Of a stretch of DNA of 64,000 nt, positions 25,701-34,430 are shown piece after piece; the stretch's first letter is position 1; every line of letters starts with the position of its first letter. A program made the translations under genes and the position numbers. The notes beneath the pieces are model-generated. The model saw nothing but the letters and a program-made list of their open reading frames with translations, did no database searches and was not told the DNA's origin. This DNA comes from Actinacidiphila yanglinensis. Lineage in GTDB: Bacteria > Actinomycetota > Actinomycetes > Streptomycetales > Streptomycetaceae. The stretch lies in assembly GCF_900107965.1 (NCBI RefSeq), contig NZ_FNVU01000025.1, positions 1 through 64,000 of the forward strand, in the 5' to 3' direction.

Positions 25701-26501
25701 ATGAACCTCGATCTCATCGGCAAGCGGGCACTGGTCACCGGTTCCAGCGCGGGACTGGGCGAGGCGACCGCCAGGATGCTGGCGGCCGAGGGCGCCGCCG
25801 TGGTGATCCACGGGCGGAACAAGGGCCGGGTGGAGGCGGTCGCGGACGCGATCCGTGCGGCAGGCGGGACCGCGGACACGGCGCTGGGCGACCTGGCCAC
25901 CGACGAAGGCGCCGCCGACGCCGCCCGGGCCGCGACCGCCGGCGGGCCCGTCGACATCCTCGTCAACAACGCCGGCTTCTACCGGCACCTGTCATGGACG
26001 CAGGCCACCGCGCAGGAGTGGAACGACACCTACAACGTCAACGTCGTCTCGGGGGTGCGGATGATCCAGCACCTGGTCCCGGCGATGCGCGAGCGCGGGT
26101 GGGGACGGGTGGTCACCATCGGCGGCGGCCTGGCCTCCCAGCCGATGAACACCCACCCGCAGTACAACGCCACGCTCGCCGCCCGCCACAACCTCGCCGT
26201 CTCCCTCGCCCGCGACCTCAAGGGGACCGGCGTCACCTCCAACGTGGTCTCGCCGGGCGCGATCCTCGTCGACAGCGTGAAGGACCTCGTCACCGGGATC
26301 GGGCCCGACCGGGGCTGGGGGCAGACCTGGGACGAGATCCACCCCAACGCCGTCGAGGCGCTGATCCCCAACGACCAGGAGCGTTTCGGCGAGCCCGACG
26401 AGATCGCGGCGGCCGTGGCCTACCTGTGCGGGCCGCACGCGCAGTACGTCAGCGGGGCCACCCTGCGCGTCGACGGCGGCCTCATCCGCTCGGCGTTCTG
26501 A
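25701..26501 (+). CDS. SDR family oxidoreductase lacking the catalytic Lys
   Basis: A 266-residue classical short-chain dehydrogenase. It has the cofactor motif TGSSAGLGEA, NNAG (in ILVNNAGFYRH), and C-terminal YVSGATLRVDGGLI. The active-site segment reads HPQYNATLAARHN, so the YxxxK Lys is replaced by Leu; the Ser is in GGLASQP. AAAGGGAG stands before the ATG. Its promoter overlaps a TetR-type operator, and its 3' end overlaps the convergent tetR gene by 20 bases. The reaction cannot be predicted, and the missing Lys questions normal dehydrogenase activity. Confidence 0.88.
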   Translation: MNLDLIGKRALVTGSSAGLGEATARMLAAEGAAVVIHGRNKGRVEAVADAIRAAGGTADTALGDLATDEGAADAARAATAGGPVDILVNNAGFYRHLSWTQATAQEWNDTYNVNVVSGVRMIQHLVPAMRERGWGRVVTIGGGLASQPMNTHPQYNATLAARHNLAVSLARDLKGTGVTSNVVSPGAILVDSVKDLVTGIGPDRGWGQTWDEIHPNAVEALIPNDQERFGEPDEIAAAVAYLCGPHAQYVSGATLRVDGGLIRSAF

Positions 26502-27081
26502 CCGGGCCGGCCTCGCCCGTGACCGGTTCGAGCATGGCGGCCAGCAACGCGGCGACCCGCCCGTCGTCCGCCGCCTCCAGGGCGCCGACGCCGACGACCG
26601 TGCGCAGCAACCACGTCCCCGCGGCCAGCGCCAGCCCCAGCTGGGCGCGCAGTTCGGCCTCCGGGCCGCCGATCAGGTCCGCCAGCCGCGCCCCCACATG
26701 GGCCTCGATGCCCCGACGGACGATGCCGGCGGCCTCAGGGTCCGACGCCGAGCGGAGCATGAGCAGGAACGGGTCCAGGCGCTCGGCGCCGGGTCCCGTG
26801 CGCTCGGCGAGCGAGCGGGCCATGATCTCGGTGAGGCCGCGGGACTCGGTGCCGACCACGGTGGGCGGGGCGAAGCAGCGGTCGACCGCCTCCGCGAAGA
26901 GGCCCTGCTTCGACCCGAAGTAGCGGTTGATCAACATCGCGGTGACGCCCGCGCGTTCGGCGATCCGGCGCACCCCCGCACGGTCGTAGCCGTGCTCGGT
27001 GAACTCCACCACCGCGGCGGTCAGGATCGCCTCACGCGTCGCCGCGGCATCCCGCCGGCGGGGTGGCTGGTCAGCAGTCAT
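26482..27081 (-). CDS. TetR family transcriptional regulator
   Basis: A 199-residue regulator. The N-terminal helix-turn-helix is AILTAAVVEFTEHGYDRAGVRRIAERAGVTAMLINRYFGSKQGLF. The C-terminal ligand domain is Ala/Leu-rich. TATGCT (27089-27094 on the minus strand) lies seven bases before the ATG at 27081, so transcription is probably leaderless; an upstream in-frame ATG at 27093 is less likely. The palindrome GTCTACGACCGTAGAC sits just upstream, and a related site covers the SDR promoter, so it probably represses itself and the convergent SDR gene. Confidence 0.88.
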   Translation of the reverse strand: MTADQPPRRRDAAATREAILTAAVVEFTEHGYDRAGVRRIAERAGVTAMLINRYFGSKQGLFAEAVDRCFAPPTVVGTESRGLTEIMARSLAERTGPGAERLDPFLLMLRSASDPEAAGIVRRGIEAHVGARLADLIGGPEAELRAQLGLALAAGTWLLRTVVGVGALEAADDGRVAALLAAMLEPVTGEAGPVRTPSG

Positions 27082-27103
27082 GCGGGTGAGCATACGTCGC
27101 GCC

Positions 27104-27119
27104 GTCTACGACCGTAGAC
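27104..27119. promoter_or_regulatory. TetR operator, perfect 16-bp palindrome
   Basis: GTCTAC-GACC-GTAGAC lies ten bases upstream of the candidate -10 of the tetR gene. A related site at 25611-25626 covers the -10 of the SDR gene. Confidence 0.65.
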
Positions 27120-27133
27120 AACGCCGCCCGCGG

Positions 27134-27691
27134 TCAGAAGTCGAGTTCGACGTAGTCGATGTCGGTGAACTCCACCTCCAGGTCGGCCGCGCGGCGGCCG
27201 CGGTCCTTGAAGTAGATCTCCTGCAGTCCCTCGGCGGCGATGGCCTGGAGCTGCTGCTCGGTGGCGCCGGCCGCCTGCGCGTCGAACAGGCGGGCGGCGT
27301 AGGCCGGGGGGAGGTGCTGGGTGATCCGGCGCATCCGGCCGTCGTCCGTCGAACCGGGTGCGGCGGTGTAGCCGAAGCGGGCCCGGGTCTCGATCACGAT
27401 GCCCGTGCTCGTGGCGGCCTGCTTCCTCGCCCGCTGCCGCACCCGGGGCTGCCAGTCCCTGCGGACCTCGCGCTCCAGGCGCGCCGCGAGGTCCTTGCGC
27501 GGCTGCCGCAGCGTGCCCTTGACGTACCGCTCCACCGTGCGCTGGGAGATCCCCAGGCGGGCCGCCAGGGCGCGGGTGGAGCCCTTCTCCACCCTGAGCA
27601 GGAACCGCATCTGCGCGCCGGCCGACTTCGGGATCGGCCGCGTCGCGGTGTTCGCGGCCGCGCGCGCCAGCGCGTCTTCCATGTCGCCCAC
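27134..27691 (-). CDS. tpg: Telomere terminal protein Tpg
   Basis: A 185-residue protein with the length and sequence style of Streptomyces Tpg: a helix-turn-helix (LAARLGISQRTVERYVKG, residues 42-59), a basic middle (DWQPRVRQRARKQA) and an acidic C-terminus (LEVEFTDIDYVELDF). Tpg is covalently attached to the 5' ends of linear Streptomyces replicons and primes fill-in synthesis of the telomere ends. Thr115 in GSTDDGRM is close to the position reported for the priming Thr (around 114) in characterised Tpg. It begins three bases after tap, forming the classic tap-tpg operon. Confidence 0.9.
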   Translation of the reverse strand: MGDMEDALARAAANTATRPIPKSAGAQMRFLLRVEKGSTRALAARLGISQRTVERYVKGTLRQPRKDLAARLEREVRRDWQPRVRQRARKQAATSTGIVIETRARFGYTAAPGSTDDGRMRRITQHLPPAYAARLFDAQAAGATEQQLQAIAAEGLQEIYFKDRGRRAADLEVEFTDIDYVELDF

Positions 27692-27694
27692 GCG

Positions 27695-29986
27695 CTACTC
27701 CCCGTCGTCCGCGGCGCCGTCGCCCTTGATGTGCCGGGCGGGGTTGTGCTGTTGCTCCATCAACTCCACCGCCCAGAACAGTGGTTGCGTTCCCTCGTGC
27801 TTGACCATGCCGGGCGAGACGCCGAGCCGGAAGGTGCCCGGCGCCGGCTTGTCCGCCGCGTCGTAGGGCAGGACGTCCAGCGGTGACGGGCCGGCGGCCG
27901 GGTAGACCGCGCAGTCCGACAGCAGTGCGATCGGCAGCAGCGCGTCCTGGCCGAACACCACCGAGCCGGCCGGCGCGGGGCCGGTCTGCGTCGCCAGCGC
28001 GGTCTTGAGCAGCTTGCGGTGCATGTTGACCCGCGCCGCCGAGATGACCGCCGCGCGGATGTCGGGGCGCCAGGTGGGGCGCTCCAGCGCCGGCCAGCGC
28101 TCGCCGGGCCGGTATCTGGTCCCCTGCGGGCGTTCGCGCAGCTTGCCGATGCCGCCCTTGACCGTCGACTTGATCGCCGAGAGCACCGCGGCCATGCCCG
28201 GGTCGGTCTGCTTGTGGCCGGCCATCGCGTCCAGGAACGCCGCCGGGGACAGGTCGGCGGTGATGCCGAGATCGGCCATCGTGGCCTTGTACGCCTCGGA
28301 CACGTGCTTGTACCAGGGGTCGAGGTACGGTCCGGCCTCGCGCCGGACGTACGCTTCGGCCGGGTGGATCTCCACCGGCAGCCGATAGGTGTCGATCAGC
28401 TCCTGAGCGTACGCCACGGTCGGTGTCGCGTACCAGGCCGGCCCCGACGGGCGGCTTCCGTGCGGGGTGAACGGCGAGGGCAGCCGCGGGTCCAGCTCGA
28501 TGCCGGACAGGTCCACCAGCCAGGAGCCGGGCACCTGCTTGTCGAACCGCGGCGCGCTCACGTGCTCCGGCCCGCCCAGGCCGACCACCAGCCGGTTCGC
28601 GGCCGCGAGGAAGGCGGTGTTCACGTCGACGCCGACCGCGAACGCCTTCGCGCACTCGTCGTCGGTGAGCAGTTCGGTGGGGCGGATCCAGTCGAAGGCC
28701 TCCTCGTCGAGGACTTCGGCAGGGGTCCGCTCGTGGGTGCGGGGGAACAGCGCGGTGACGACGGGGTGTTCGTCGGGGGCCTCCGGCGGCGCCGGGTCGA
28801 CGGCGACGGTGAGCGAGCCGGGGACGGCTCCCGGCACCCAGGTGCCGGTGGCGTCGTCGCGCACCGCGCGGGTCGGCGGGCGCAGGCTCGTCATCAGCTC
28901 CAGGCCCGCGACCGCGGTGGAGCCCCGCGGGGTGAGCACGCGCGAGGAGTAGGCGGTCAGCACCCGGGCGAGTTCCGGTGGGGCGAGCTCTCCCGCAGTC
29001 CCCCAGGCGCGCGCGTCCAGCGCGTCCCAGGGCAGGACGGCCAGTTGCACGCACTGCCGCTGGTTGCCCTGAGCGGGGCGGTAGATCCTCGCCCACGGCC
29101 CGAACCCGCGCTTCGTCAGCCGCCACTTCGCGCGGAGGACCTGGCGTACCACCGCGTGGTCCTCCGGCAGCCGCATCCCCCGCCGGTCCTCCAGTTCCTC
29201 CGGCAGGCCCAGCCGGTCGGCCGCACCCGCCGTGAGGACCACCAGCGGGTCGGAGTCCTTGCCGAACTGGTGCAGCCGCGGCGCGCCCAGCCGCGCTTCG
29301 GCGAGCGTCCACTCCACCAGTTCGGGCACGCTCTTCGCCGGGCACTCCAGTACGAGGCCGCCCGCGCAGTACAGCGATCCGTCGGCGTCCAGGACTCCGA
29401 GCGGGCCGTGGGCGAAGCGCGGGTCGGAGGGGGGTGGGGTCGCGGGGGTGGCCGGGGACTTGGGCGCCGCCCTTCTGGCGGCGGGCCGGAGCGGGGTGGG
29501 AGGTGCGGGGGGCGCGGACGGAGCCGGGGCCAGGGCCGGGGCTGGAGTCGGGGCCGGGGCCGGGGCTGGTGTCGGGGCCGGCTCGACGGTGGTGGGGTGC
29601 TGCGGGGCGCCGCCGGGCGCCGTCACTGGTGCGGCGGCGGGCAGGGCGGCGGGGGGGGCGGGCGGCGCGGCGGGGGCGGGGGCGGGAGCAGGGGCGGGCG
29701 GCGCGGCGGGGGCGGGGGCGGGAGCAGGGGCGGGCACGGGGTATTTCGCGGCCCACCCGTCCAGCAGCCGCAGGTACGCGTCCCGCTTCGGCGGCCGGGG
29801 CTCGGACCGGCCCGCCTCCCAGTTCTTCACCGTCTGCACCGTGGTCTGCAGGGCGGTCGCGAGCCGGGACTGCGGCACCCCGGCGGCCTTGCGCAGCCGG
29901 GACCGCTCGTCGGGCGGGGGCAGGTCGGGCTCGCCGGCGAGAAGCGCGTCGACCGCTGCGAACAGCTCGTCCTTCTCGTGGGACAT
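27695..29986 (-). CDS. tap: Telomere-associated protein Tap
   Basis: A 763-residue protein. The N-terminus is an XRE-type helix-turn-helix (RLRKAAGVPQSRLATALQTTVQTVKNWEAG), followed by a Pro/Ala linker of about 80 residues encoded by short tandem repeats, then a large domain resembling Tap of Streptomyces (YATPTVAYAQELIDTYRLPVEI and VINMH-type segments such as SAARVNMHRKLLKTAL). Tap binds single-stranded 3' overhangs at the telomere and recruits Tpg. The gene order tap-tpg on one strand supports the call. An AT-rich promoter region lies at 30000-30050. Confidence 0.9.
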   Translation of the reverse strand: MSHEKDELFAAVDALLAGEPDLPPPDERSRLRKAAGVPQSRLATALQTTVQTVKNWEAGRSEPRPPKRDAYLRLLDGWAAKYPVPAPAPAPAPAAPPAPAPAPAPAAPPAPPAALPAAAPVTAPGGAPQHPTTVEPAPTPAPAPAPTPAPALAPAPSAPPAPPTPLRPAARRAAPKSPATPATPPPSDPRFAHGPLGVLDADGSLYCAGGLVLECPAKSVPELVEWTLAEARLGAPRLHQFGKDSDPLVVLTAGAADRLGLPEELEDRRGMRLPEDHAVVRQVLRAKWRLTKRGFGPWARIYRPAQGNQRQCVQLAVLPWDALDARAWGTAGELAPPELARVLTAYSSRVLTPRGSTAVAGLELMTSLRPPTRAVRDDATGTWVPGAVPGSLTVAVDPAPPEAPDEHPVVTALFPRTHERTPAEVLDEEAFDWIRPTELLTDDECAKAFAVGVDVNTAFLAAANRLVVGLGGPEHVSAPRFDKQVPGSWLVDLSGIELDPRLPSPFTPHGSRPSGPAWYATPTVAYAQELIDTYRLPVEIHPAEAYVRREAGPYLDPWYKHVSEAYKATMADLGITADLSPAAFLDAMAGHKQTDPGMAAVLSAIKSTVKGGIGKLRERPQGTRYRPGERWPALERPTWRPDIRAAVISAARVNMHRKLLKTALATQTGPAPAGSVVFGQDALLPIALLSDCAVYPAAGPSPLDVLPYDAADKPAPGTFRLGVSPGMVKHEGTQPLFWAVELMEQQHNPARHIKGDGAADDGE
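29655..29726. repeat. 36-bp tandem repeat in the tap linker
   Basis: Two identical 36-bp units (29655-29690 and 29691-29726) encode repeated Pro-Ala residues in the Tap linker. The flanks also carry shorter GGGGCCGGGG-type repeats. Slippage here would change linker length in frame. Confidence 0.6.
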
Positions 29987-30000
29987 GTGGCACCTCCGGG

Positions 30001-30050
30001 CCGGACTCTAGCATCACTTAGCCAACGTTTTAGCCGCGAATTTATCCCAT
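30001..30050 (-). promoter_or_regulatory. AT-rich tap promoter region with GGCTAA repeats
   Basis: Read leftward, GGCTAAAACGTT and GGCTAAGTGATG are directly repeated 14 bases apart and followed by TAGAGT, a -10 candidate, then the tap ribosome-binding site GGAGG. The Tap helix-turn-helix could bind these repeats; this is a guess. Confidence 0.4.
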
Positions 30051-30117
30051 GGGCCCTCTCGGGACCGGGGGTTGGCCGCCCCGGTCCCCTCGGACCGGCG
30101 GATGAGGGGATCGTCCC

Positions 30118-32460
30118 TCAGGCGGCGGGCAGATCCGGCACGTCGCCCAGGTCGGCGAGGCGGGAACGGGCCTCGACGAGGTGTTCGGTGCCGGCGTCGG
30201 GCCCCAGGGCGGCGCACTGCTCGAAGGCCTCGCGTGCCTCCACGGTCCGGCCGGCCCCCAGCAGGGCGTCACCGAGGTGTATGAGGTAGCGGCCCTCCAT
30301 GGCCGAGTTGCCGACCGTGCGGCTCAGCTCGACCGAGGCCCGCACCAGCCGTACCGCCTCGTCCCAGCGCTGCAGGCGGCTGTGGCAACCTCCCTGGCCC
30401 GCCAGGGAGTTGATCCGGTAGATGGCCGCGACGTGCGAACCGATCCGGTCCTCGAACTCCTCCGCCAGGCTCAGCAGCTGCTCGAAGACCTCGATCGCCT
30501 TCTCCTGGTCGTCGCTGATGTCCCGCAGCGTCGTGGCCCGTTGCTGCAGCGCGGTCAGCATGCCCGGGGTGTCCCCGGCGGCCTGGAAGAGCCCGGCGGC
30601 CTCGGTCACGTGGAAGACGGCTTCCTCCCCCTCGCCCAGGAACCGGTGGGCCCAGCCCGCGTAGTTGTGGGCCCACGCCTGTTGCAGGGTGTCCTCGGCG
30701 AGGCGGGCGGCGACCAGGGCCCGGCCGGAGTACCGCAGGCTGTCCCGGAACCTCGCCTCGCACATCCCCAGGGCCCAGGCGTAGAAGTTGAGGTGGGTCG
30801 CCTCCAGCAGGGGGTCGCCGAGCGCCTCGGCGGACCGGGCGGAGGCGCCGAACACCTCGGACCAGTGGCCCCAATACATCCAGTGGTCGGCGAACCACTG
30901 CAGGGCCGCCACCACCTCCACGACGGTGGCGTGCTCGCCGTTCGCCGCGGCGGCGTGCAGGGCCGCGAGCCAGTTGGGGGCCTCGCTCTGCAGCCAGTCG
31001 CGGGCCTTGTCGGCGCTCGACAGGTCGACCGCGCCCGGTGCGGAGGGCGGCGGCGCGGCGGCGCCGGGTTCGTACCAGAGGCCGGCCGCGGTGGCGGTCT
31101 CCAGCAGCCAGCGGAACATGGTCGCGCGGGAGTGCGCGATGTCCTCGGCGCTCTCCTCGGAGGTGAGGCGGATGCGGGCGTACAGGGCCAGCAGGTCGTG
31201 CAGCCGGTAGCGGTCGCCGGCGCTGTCGAGCAGTCCCGCCTCGACCAGCTCCTCCAGGGTGTCCTCGGTGTCGTAGAGGTCCTGGCCGGTGAGCCGGGCG
31301 GCGCAGGCGGCGCTGGTGTCCGGGGCGGGGACCAGCGACAGCCGGCGGAAGAGGCGGGCCGCGGTCGGGGTGAGCTGGCGGTAGGACAGCTCGAACGCGC
31401 CCGCCACGCGTACGTCGCCGGCGGACAGCGCGTCGAGCCGTCGCTCCTCGTGGGCCAGCCGCTCGGCGAGGCGGCGGACGCTCCACGCCGTCCGGGTGGC
31501 CAGCAGGTTGCCCGCCACCCTGAGGGCGAGGGGCAGGTGCCCGCAGAGCCGGGCGACCGCCTCGACGGCTTCGGGGTCGGTGGTGGCGCGGTCGTCACCG
31601 AGGAGGGCGGCCAGGAAGGCGGCGGACTCGGCGGGGGCGAGCCGGCCGAGTTGCAGGCGGTGGACGTCGTCGAGGCCGGTGAGCATGCGGCGGCTGGTCA
31701 CCAGGACGAAGGTGCGTCCCGAGCCCGGCAGCAGCGGGCGCACCTGGGCCTCGTCGCGGGCGTTGTCCAGCATCAGCAGGCAGCGGCGGTCGGCGAGGGT
31801 CTGCCGGTAGAGGGCGGGGCGGCCCTGCGGGCCGGCCTTGGCCAGGTCGCGGTCCGGCACGCCGAGGGCCTTGAGTATCCGGACCATCAGCTCGGCGGGC
31901 GCGGGGGAATCGTCGTCGGTCCCCATGAGGTCGACGATCAGCTGGCCGTCGGGGAACCGGTCGGCGAGGCGGCGGGCGGCACGCAGCGCGAGGGCGGTCT
32001 TGCCCGCGCCTGGCGCACCGTGGATGGCGGCGATGACGGGGCGCGCGTGCGGGTCCGGGGAGTACGGGGAGCCGCCGGAGCCCTCAGGTGCGGGATCGCC
32101 GCTTCCGCCGTCCTCGTCCGCGGTCCGGGCGAGCGTCTCCAGGCGGCCGAGCTCGTCCGCCCGGCCGACGAAGTCCTCGGCGCCGCGCGGGAAGGAGCGC
32201 ACTCCGACCGGGCTGTACACGGAGCTGCGCTCCGCGGACGCCGCGGCGTGCAGCCGCGCCCTGCCGGCGTCGTCCAGGCCCAGTCCGTCCGCGAGCGCGG
32301 TCACCGTGCGCTGGCGGGGGTCGGCCCGCCGTCCCCGTTCGAGGTCGCTGATGCCCCGCACGCTGACGCCGGACGCCTCCGCCAGCGCCTCGATGGTCAG
32401 CGCCCTGTCCCGGCGCATCGCCCGCAGCAGCGCGCCGAAGGTCGCTTCCTGGGCCGACAC
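30118..32460 (-). CDS. XRE / NB-ARC / TPR transcriptional regulator
   Basis: A protein of about 780 residues. It has an N-terminal XRE helix-turn-helix (FGALLRAMRRDRALTIEALAEASGVSVRGISDLERGRR), an NB-ARC ATPase (Walker A GAPGAGKT, LLMLDNARDEAQVRPL, GHLPLALRVAGN) and a C-terminal TPR array (EALGDPLLEATHLNFYAWAL onward). This STAND-type architecture is common in Streptomyces signalling regulators. The GTG at 32460 with GGAAGAGG upstream is preferred to the ATG at 32490. It is divergent from catalase, and the shared region contains a paired ACATGTATC/ATATGTGTC element. Confidence 0.88.
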   Translation of the reverse strand: MSAQEATFGALLRAMRRDRALTIEALAEASGVSVRGISDLERGRRADPRQRTVTALADGLGLDDAGRARLHAAASAERSSVYSPVGVRSFPRGAEDFVGRADELGRLETLARTADEDGGSGDPAPEGSGGSPYSPDPHARPVIAAIHGAPGAGKTALALRAARRLADRFPDGQLIVDLMGTDDDSPAPAELMVRILKALGVPDRDLAKAGPQGRPALYRQTLADRRCLLMLDNARDEAQVRPLLPGSGRTFVLVTSRRMLTGLDDVHRLQLGRLAPAESAAFLAALLGDDRATTDPEAVEAVARLCGHLPLALRVAGNLLATRTAWSVRRLAERLAHEERRLDALSAGDVRVAGAFELSYRQLTPTAARLFRRLSLVPAPDTSAACAARLTGQDLYDTEDTLEELVEAGLLDSAGDRYRLHDLLALYARIRLTSEESAEDIAHSRATMFRWLLETATAAGLWYEPGAAAPPPSAPGAVDLSSADKARDWLQSEAPNWLAALHAAAANGEHATVVEVVAALQWFADHWMYWGHWSEVFGASARSAEALGDPLLEATHLNFYAWALGMCEARFRDSLRYSGRALVAARLAEDTLQQAWAHNYAGWAHRFLGEGEEAVFHVTEAAGLFQAAGDTPGMLTALQQRATTLRDISDDQEKAIEVFEQLLSLAEEFEDRIGSHVAAIYRINSLAGQGGCHSRLQRWDEAVRLVRASVELSRTVGNSAMEGRYLIHLGDALLGAGRTVEAREAFEQCAALGPDAGTEHLVEARSRLADLGDVPDLPAA

Positions 32461-32830
32461 GCTTACCTCTTCCGCCTGCGACGAACGCACTTCTTCCCGA
32501 CGTACCGCATCCTACGGGGCGGGTCCGGTGAAACGGCCGGGCGCTCGCGGGCGTGCCTACGCGGGGTGCGGGAGGGCGAGGGACGCCGAGGGAGGGCGAG
32601 GAGGCGTCCGGACGAGCCGGGAAGACCGCGCCGCGGCGACCGGCGCGATCACCGGCCGTCCGTACGGCTCCGGCGTACGCACACCACACACCCTTTTCTC
32701 ACATGTATCGAAGATATGTGTCAAAATGCGACGTGTGCCGGCAGGTGTCGCGGGGTTGCCTGCGCGCCCACTCGACCTCGGCCGGGACCGCCGGCCGCGA
32801 ACCGGCGAGGACCCCGCCCAGGAGCGAGCT
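32461..32830. other. Intergenic region between XRE regulator and catalase
   Basis: About 370 bases. The left two thirds is GC-rich with no gene signal. At 32690-32735 an AT-rich island contains the paired element at 32701-32722 and TCAAAAT, a plausible catalase -10 region. Confidence 0.4.
32701..32722. promoter_or_regulatory. Paired ACATGTATC / GATATGTGTC element
   Basis: ACATGTATC and GATATGTGTC face each other around GAA, an imperfect inverted repeat 110 bases before the catalase start codon. It is another member of the ACAYRTGT family. Confidence 0.5.
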
Positions 32831-34294
32831 GTGCCCGAGAACGACCAGAAGCCGTTGACGACCGCCGCCGGCGCGCCGGTGGCCGACAACCAGAACTCCC
32901 TCACCTCCGGTGCGCGGGGCCCGATGCTCCTGCAGGACGTCTGGTTCCTGGAGAAGCTGGCCCACTTCGACCGCGAGGTGATCCCGGAGCGGCGGATGCA
33001 CGCCAAGGGGTCGGGCGCGTTCGGGACGTTCACCGTCACCCACGACATCACGCGGTACACGCGCGCGGCGCTCTTCTCCGAGGTCGGCCGGCGGACCGCG
33101 CTGTTCGCCCGGTTCTCCACCGTCGCCGGCGAGCGCGGCGCCGCCGACGCCGAGCGCGACATCCGCGGCTTCGCCCTGAAGTTCTACACGGATGAGGGCA
33201 ACTGGGACCTGGTCGGCAACAACACGCCGGTGTTCTTCTTCCGCGACCCGCTGAAGTTCCCCGACCTCAACCACGCGGTGAAGCGCGATCCACGCACCAA
33301 CCTGCGGAACCCGGAGAACAACTGGGACTTCTGGACCCGGCTGCCCGAGGCACTGCACCAGATCACCATCGTGATGTCCGACCGCGGCATCCCCGCGTCG
33401 TACCGGCACATGCACGGCTTCGGCTCGCACACCTACAGCCTGGTCAACGCCGACGGCGAGCGGTTCTGGGTCAAGTTCCACCACCGCACCCAGCAGGGCG
33501 TCCGGAACCTCACCGACGCCGAGGCCGCCGCGCTCATCGGCAGGGACCGCGAGTCCCACCAGCGTGACCTCTTCGACGCGATCGAGCGCGGCGACTTCCC
33601 GAAGTGGAAGCTGTTCGTCCAGGTCATGCCGGAGGCCGACGCGGCGCACTACCGCTTCCACCCCTTCGACCTCACCAAGGTCTGGTCGAAGGACGACTAC
33701 CCGCTGATCGAGGTCGGCGAGTGGGAGCTCGACCGCAACCCCGGCAACTACTTCGCCGACGTCGAGCAGGCCGCCTTCAGCCCGGCGAACGTGGTGCCGG
33801 GGATCGGCTTCTCCCCCGACCGGATGCTGCAGGGCCGGCTCTTCTCCTACGGCGACGCGCAGCGCTACCGCCTCGGCGTGAACCACCACCAGATCCCCGT
33901 CAACGCCCCGAGGAACCCGGCGCACTCCTACCACCGCGACGGCGGCATGCGCGTCGACGGCAACCAGGGCGCCACCCCGGGCATCGAGCCCAACTCCTAC
34001 GGCCGCTGGCAGGAGCAGCCCGCCTACCGCGAGCCGGCCCAGGCCGTGGGCGCCGTCGCCGACCGCTTCGACTTCCGCGCGGACGACGACAACTACTTCG
34101 AGCAGCCCGGCACCCTGTTCCGCCTGATGAGCCCGGAGCAGCGGCAGGTGCTCTTCGAGAACACCGCGCGGGCGATCGACGGCGCGTCGCAGCAGACCGT
34201 CGAACGGCACATCGGCCACTGCACCCTGGCCGACCCCGCCTACGGCGAAGGCGTCCGCAAGGCGATCGAGGCGCTTGCGGCCGGCACCCTCTGA
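32831..34294 (+). CDS. katA: Catalase, small-subunit heme type
   Basis: A 487-residue monofunctional catalase (clade 3 length). The catalytic His is in ERRMHAKGSGAFG, Asn in DNLTPVFF-like NNTPVFFFRD, and the proximal heme Tyr in RLFSYGDAQRYRLG; FARFSTVAGERGAAD is the conserved distal motif. It converts hydrogen peroxide to water and oxygen in the cytosol. The GTG start has AGGAG seven bases upstream. It is followed by a hairpin and an ankyrin-repeat gene, a pairing also known in other bacteria, where the ankyrin protein supports catalase activity. Confidence 0.95.
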   Translation: MPENDQKPLTTAAGAPVADNQNSLTSGARGPMLLQDVWFLEKLAHFDREVIPERRMHAKGSGAFGTFTVTHDITRYTRAALFSEVGRRTALFARFSTVAGERGAADAERDIRGFALKFYTDEGNWDLVGNNTPVFFFRDPLKFPDLNHAVKRDPRTNLRNPENNWDFWTRLPEALHQITIVMSDRGIPASYRHMHGFGSHTYSLVNADGERFWVKFHHRTQQGVRNLTDAEAAALIGRDRESHQRDLFDAIERGDFPKWKLFVQVMPEADAAHYRFHPFDLTKVWSKDDYPLIEVGEWELDRNPGNYFADVEQAAFSPANVVPGIGFSPDRMLQGRLFSYGDAQRYRLGVNHHQIPVNAPRNPAHSYHRDGGMRVDGNQGATPGIEPNSYGRWQEQPAYREPAQAVGAVADRFDFRADDDNYFEQPGTLFRLMSPEQRQVLFENTARAIDGASQQTVERHIGHCTLADPAYGEGVRKAIEALAAGTL

Positions 34295-34320
34295 CGCCCG
34301 GTCAGGCGGGCGCGCCGCCC

Positions 34321-34353
34321 GGCGCGGGCGCGTGCACGGTACGCGCCCGCGCC
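34321..34353 (+). terminator. 13-bp hairpin after catalase
   Basis: GGCGCGGGCGCGT and ACGCGCCCGCGCC form a perfect stem with a 7-base loop, 26 bases after the catalase stop codon. It may attenuate transcription into the ankyrin gene. Confidence 0.6.
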
Positions 34354-34430
34354 GGTCACGGCGCTCCCGGCATCACCGGGTCCACCCGGTTCACCCGGTC
34401 CACCGGAGCAGACGGCAGGAGAAGGCGGAA

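Noticed and set aside
29600..29760. Pro/Ala-coding repeats as a CRISPR or satellite
   Set aside because: They are in frame within tap and encode a Pro-Ala linker; there are no unique spacers.
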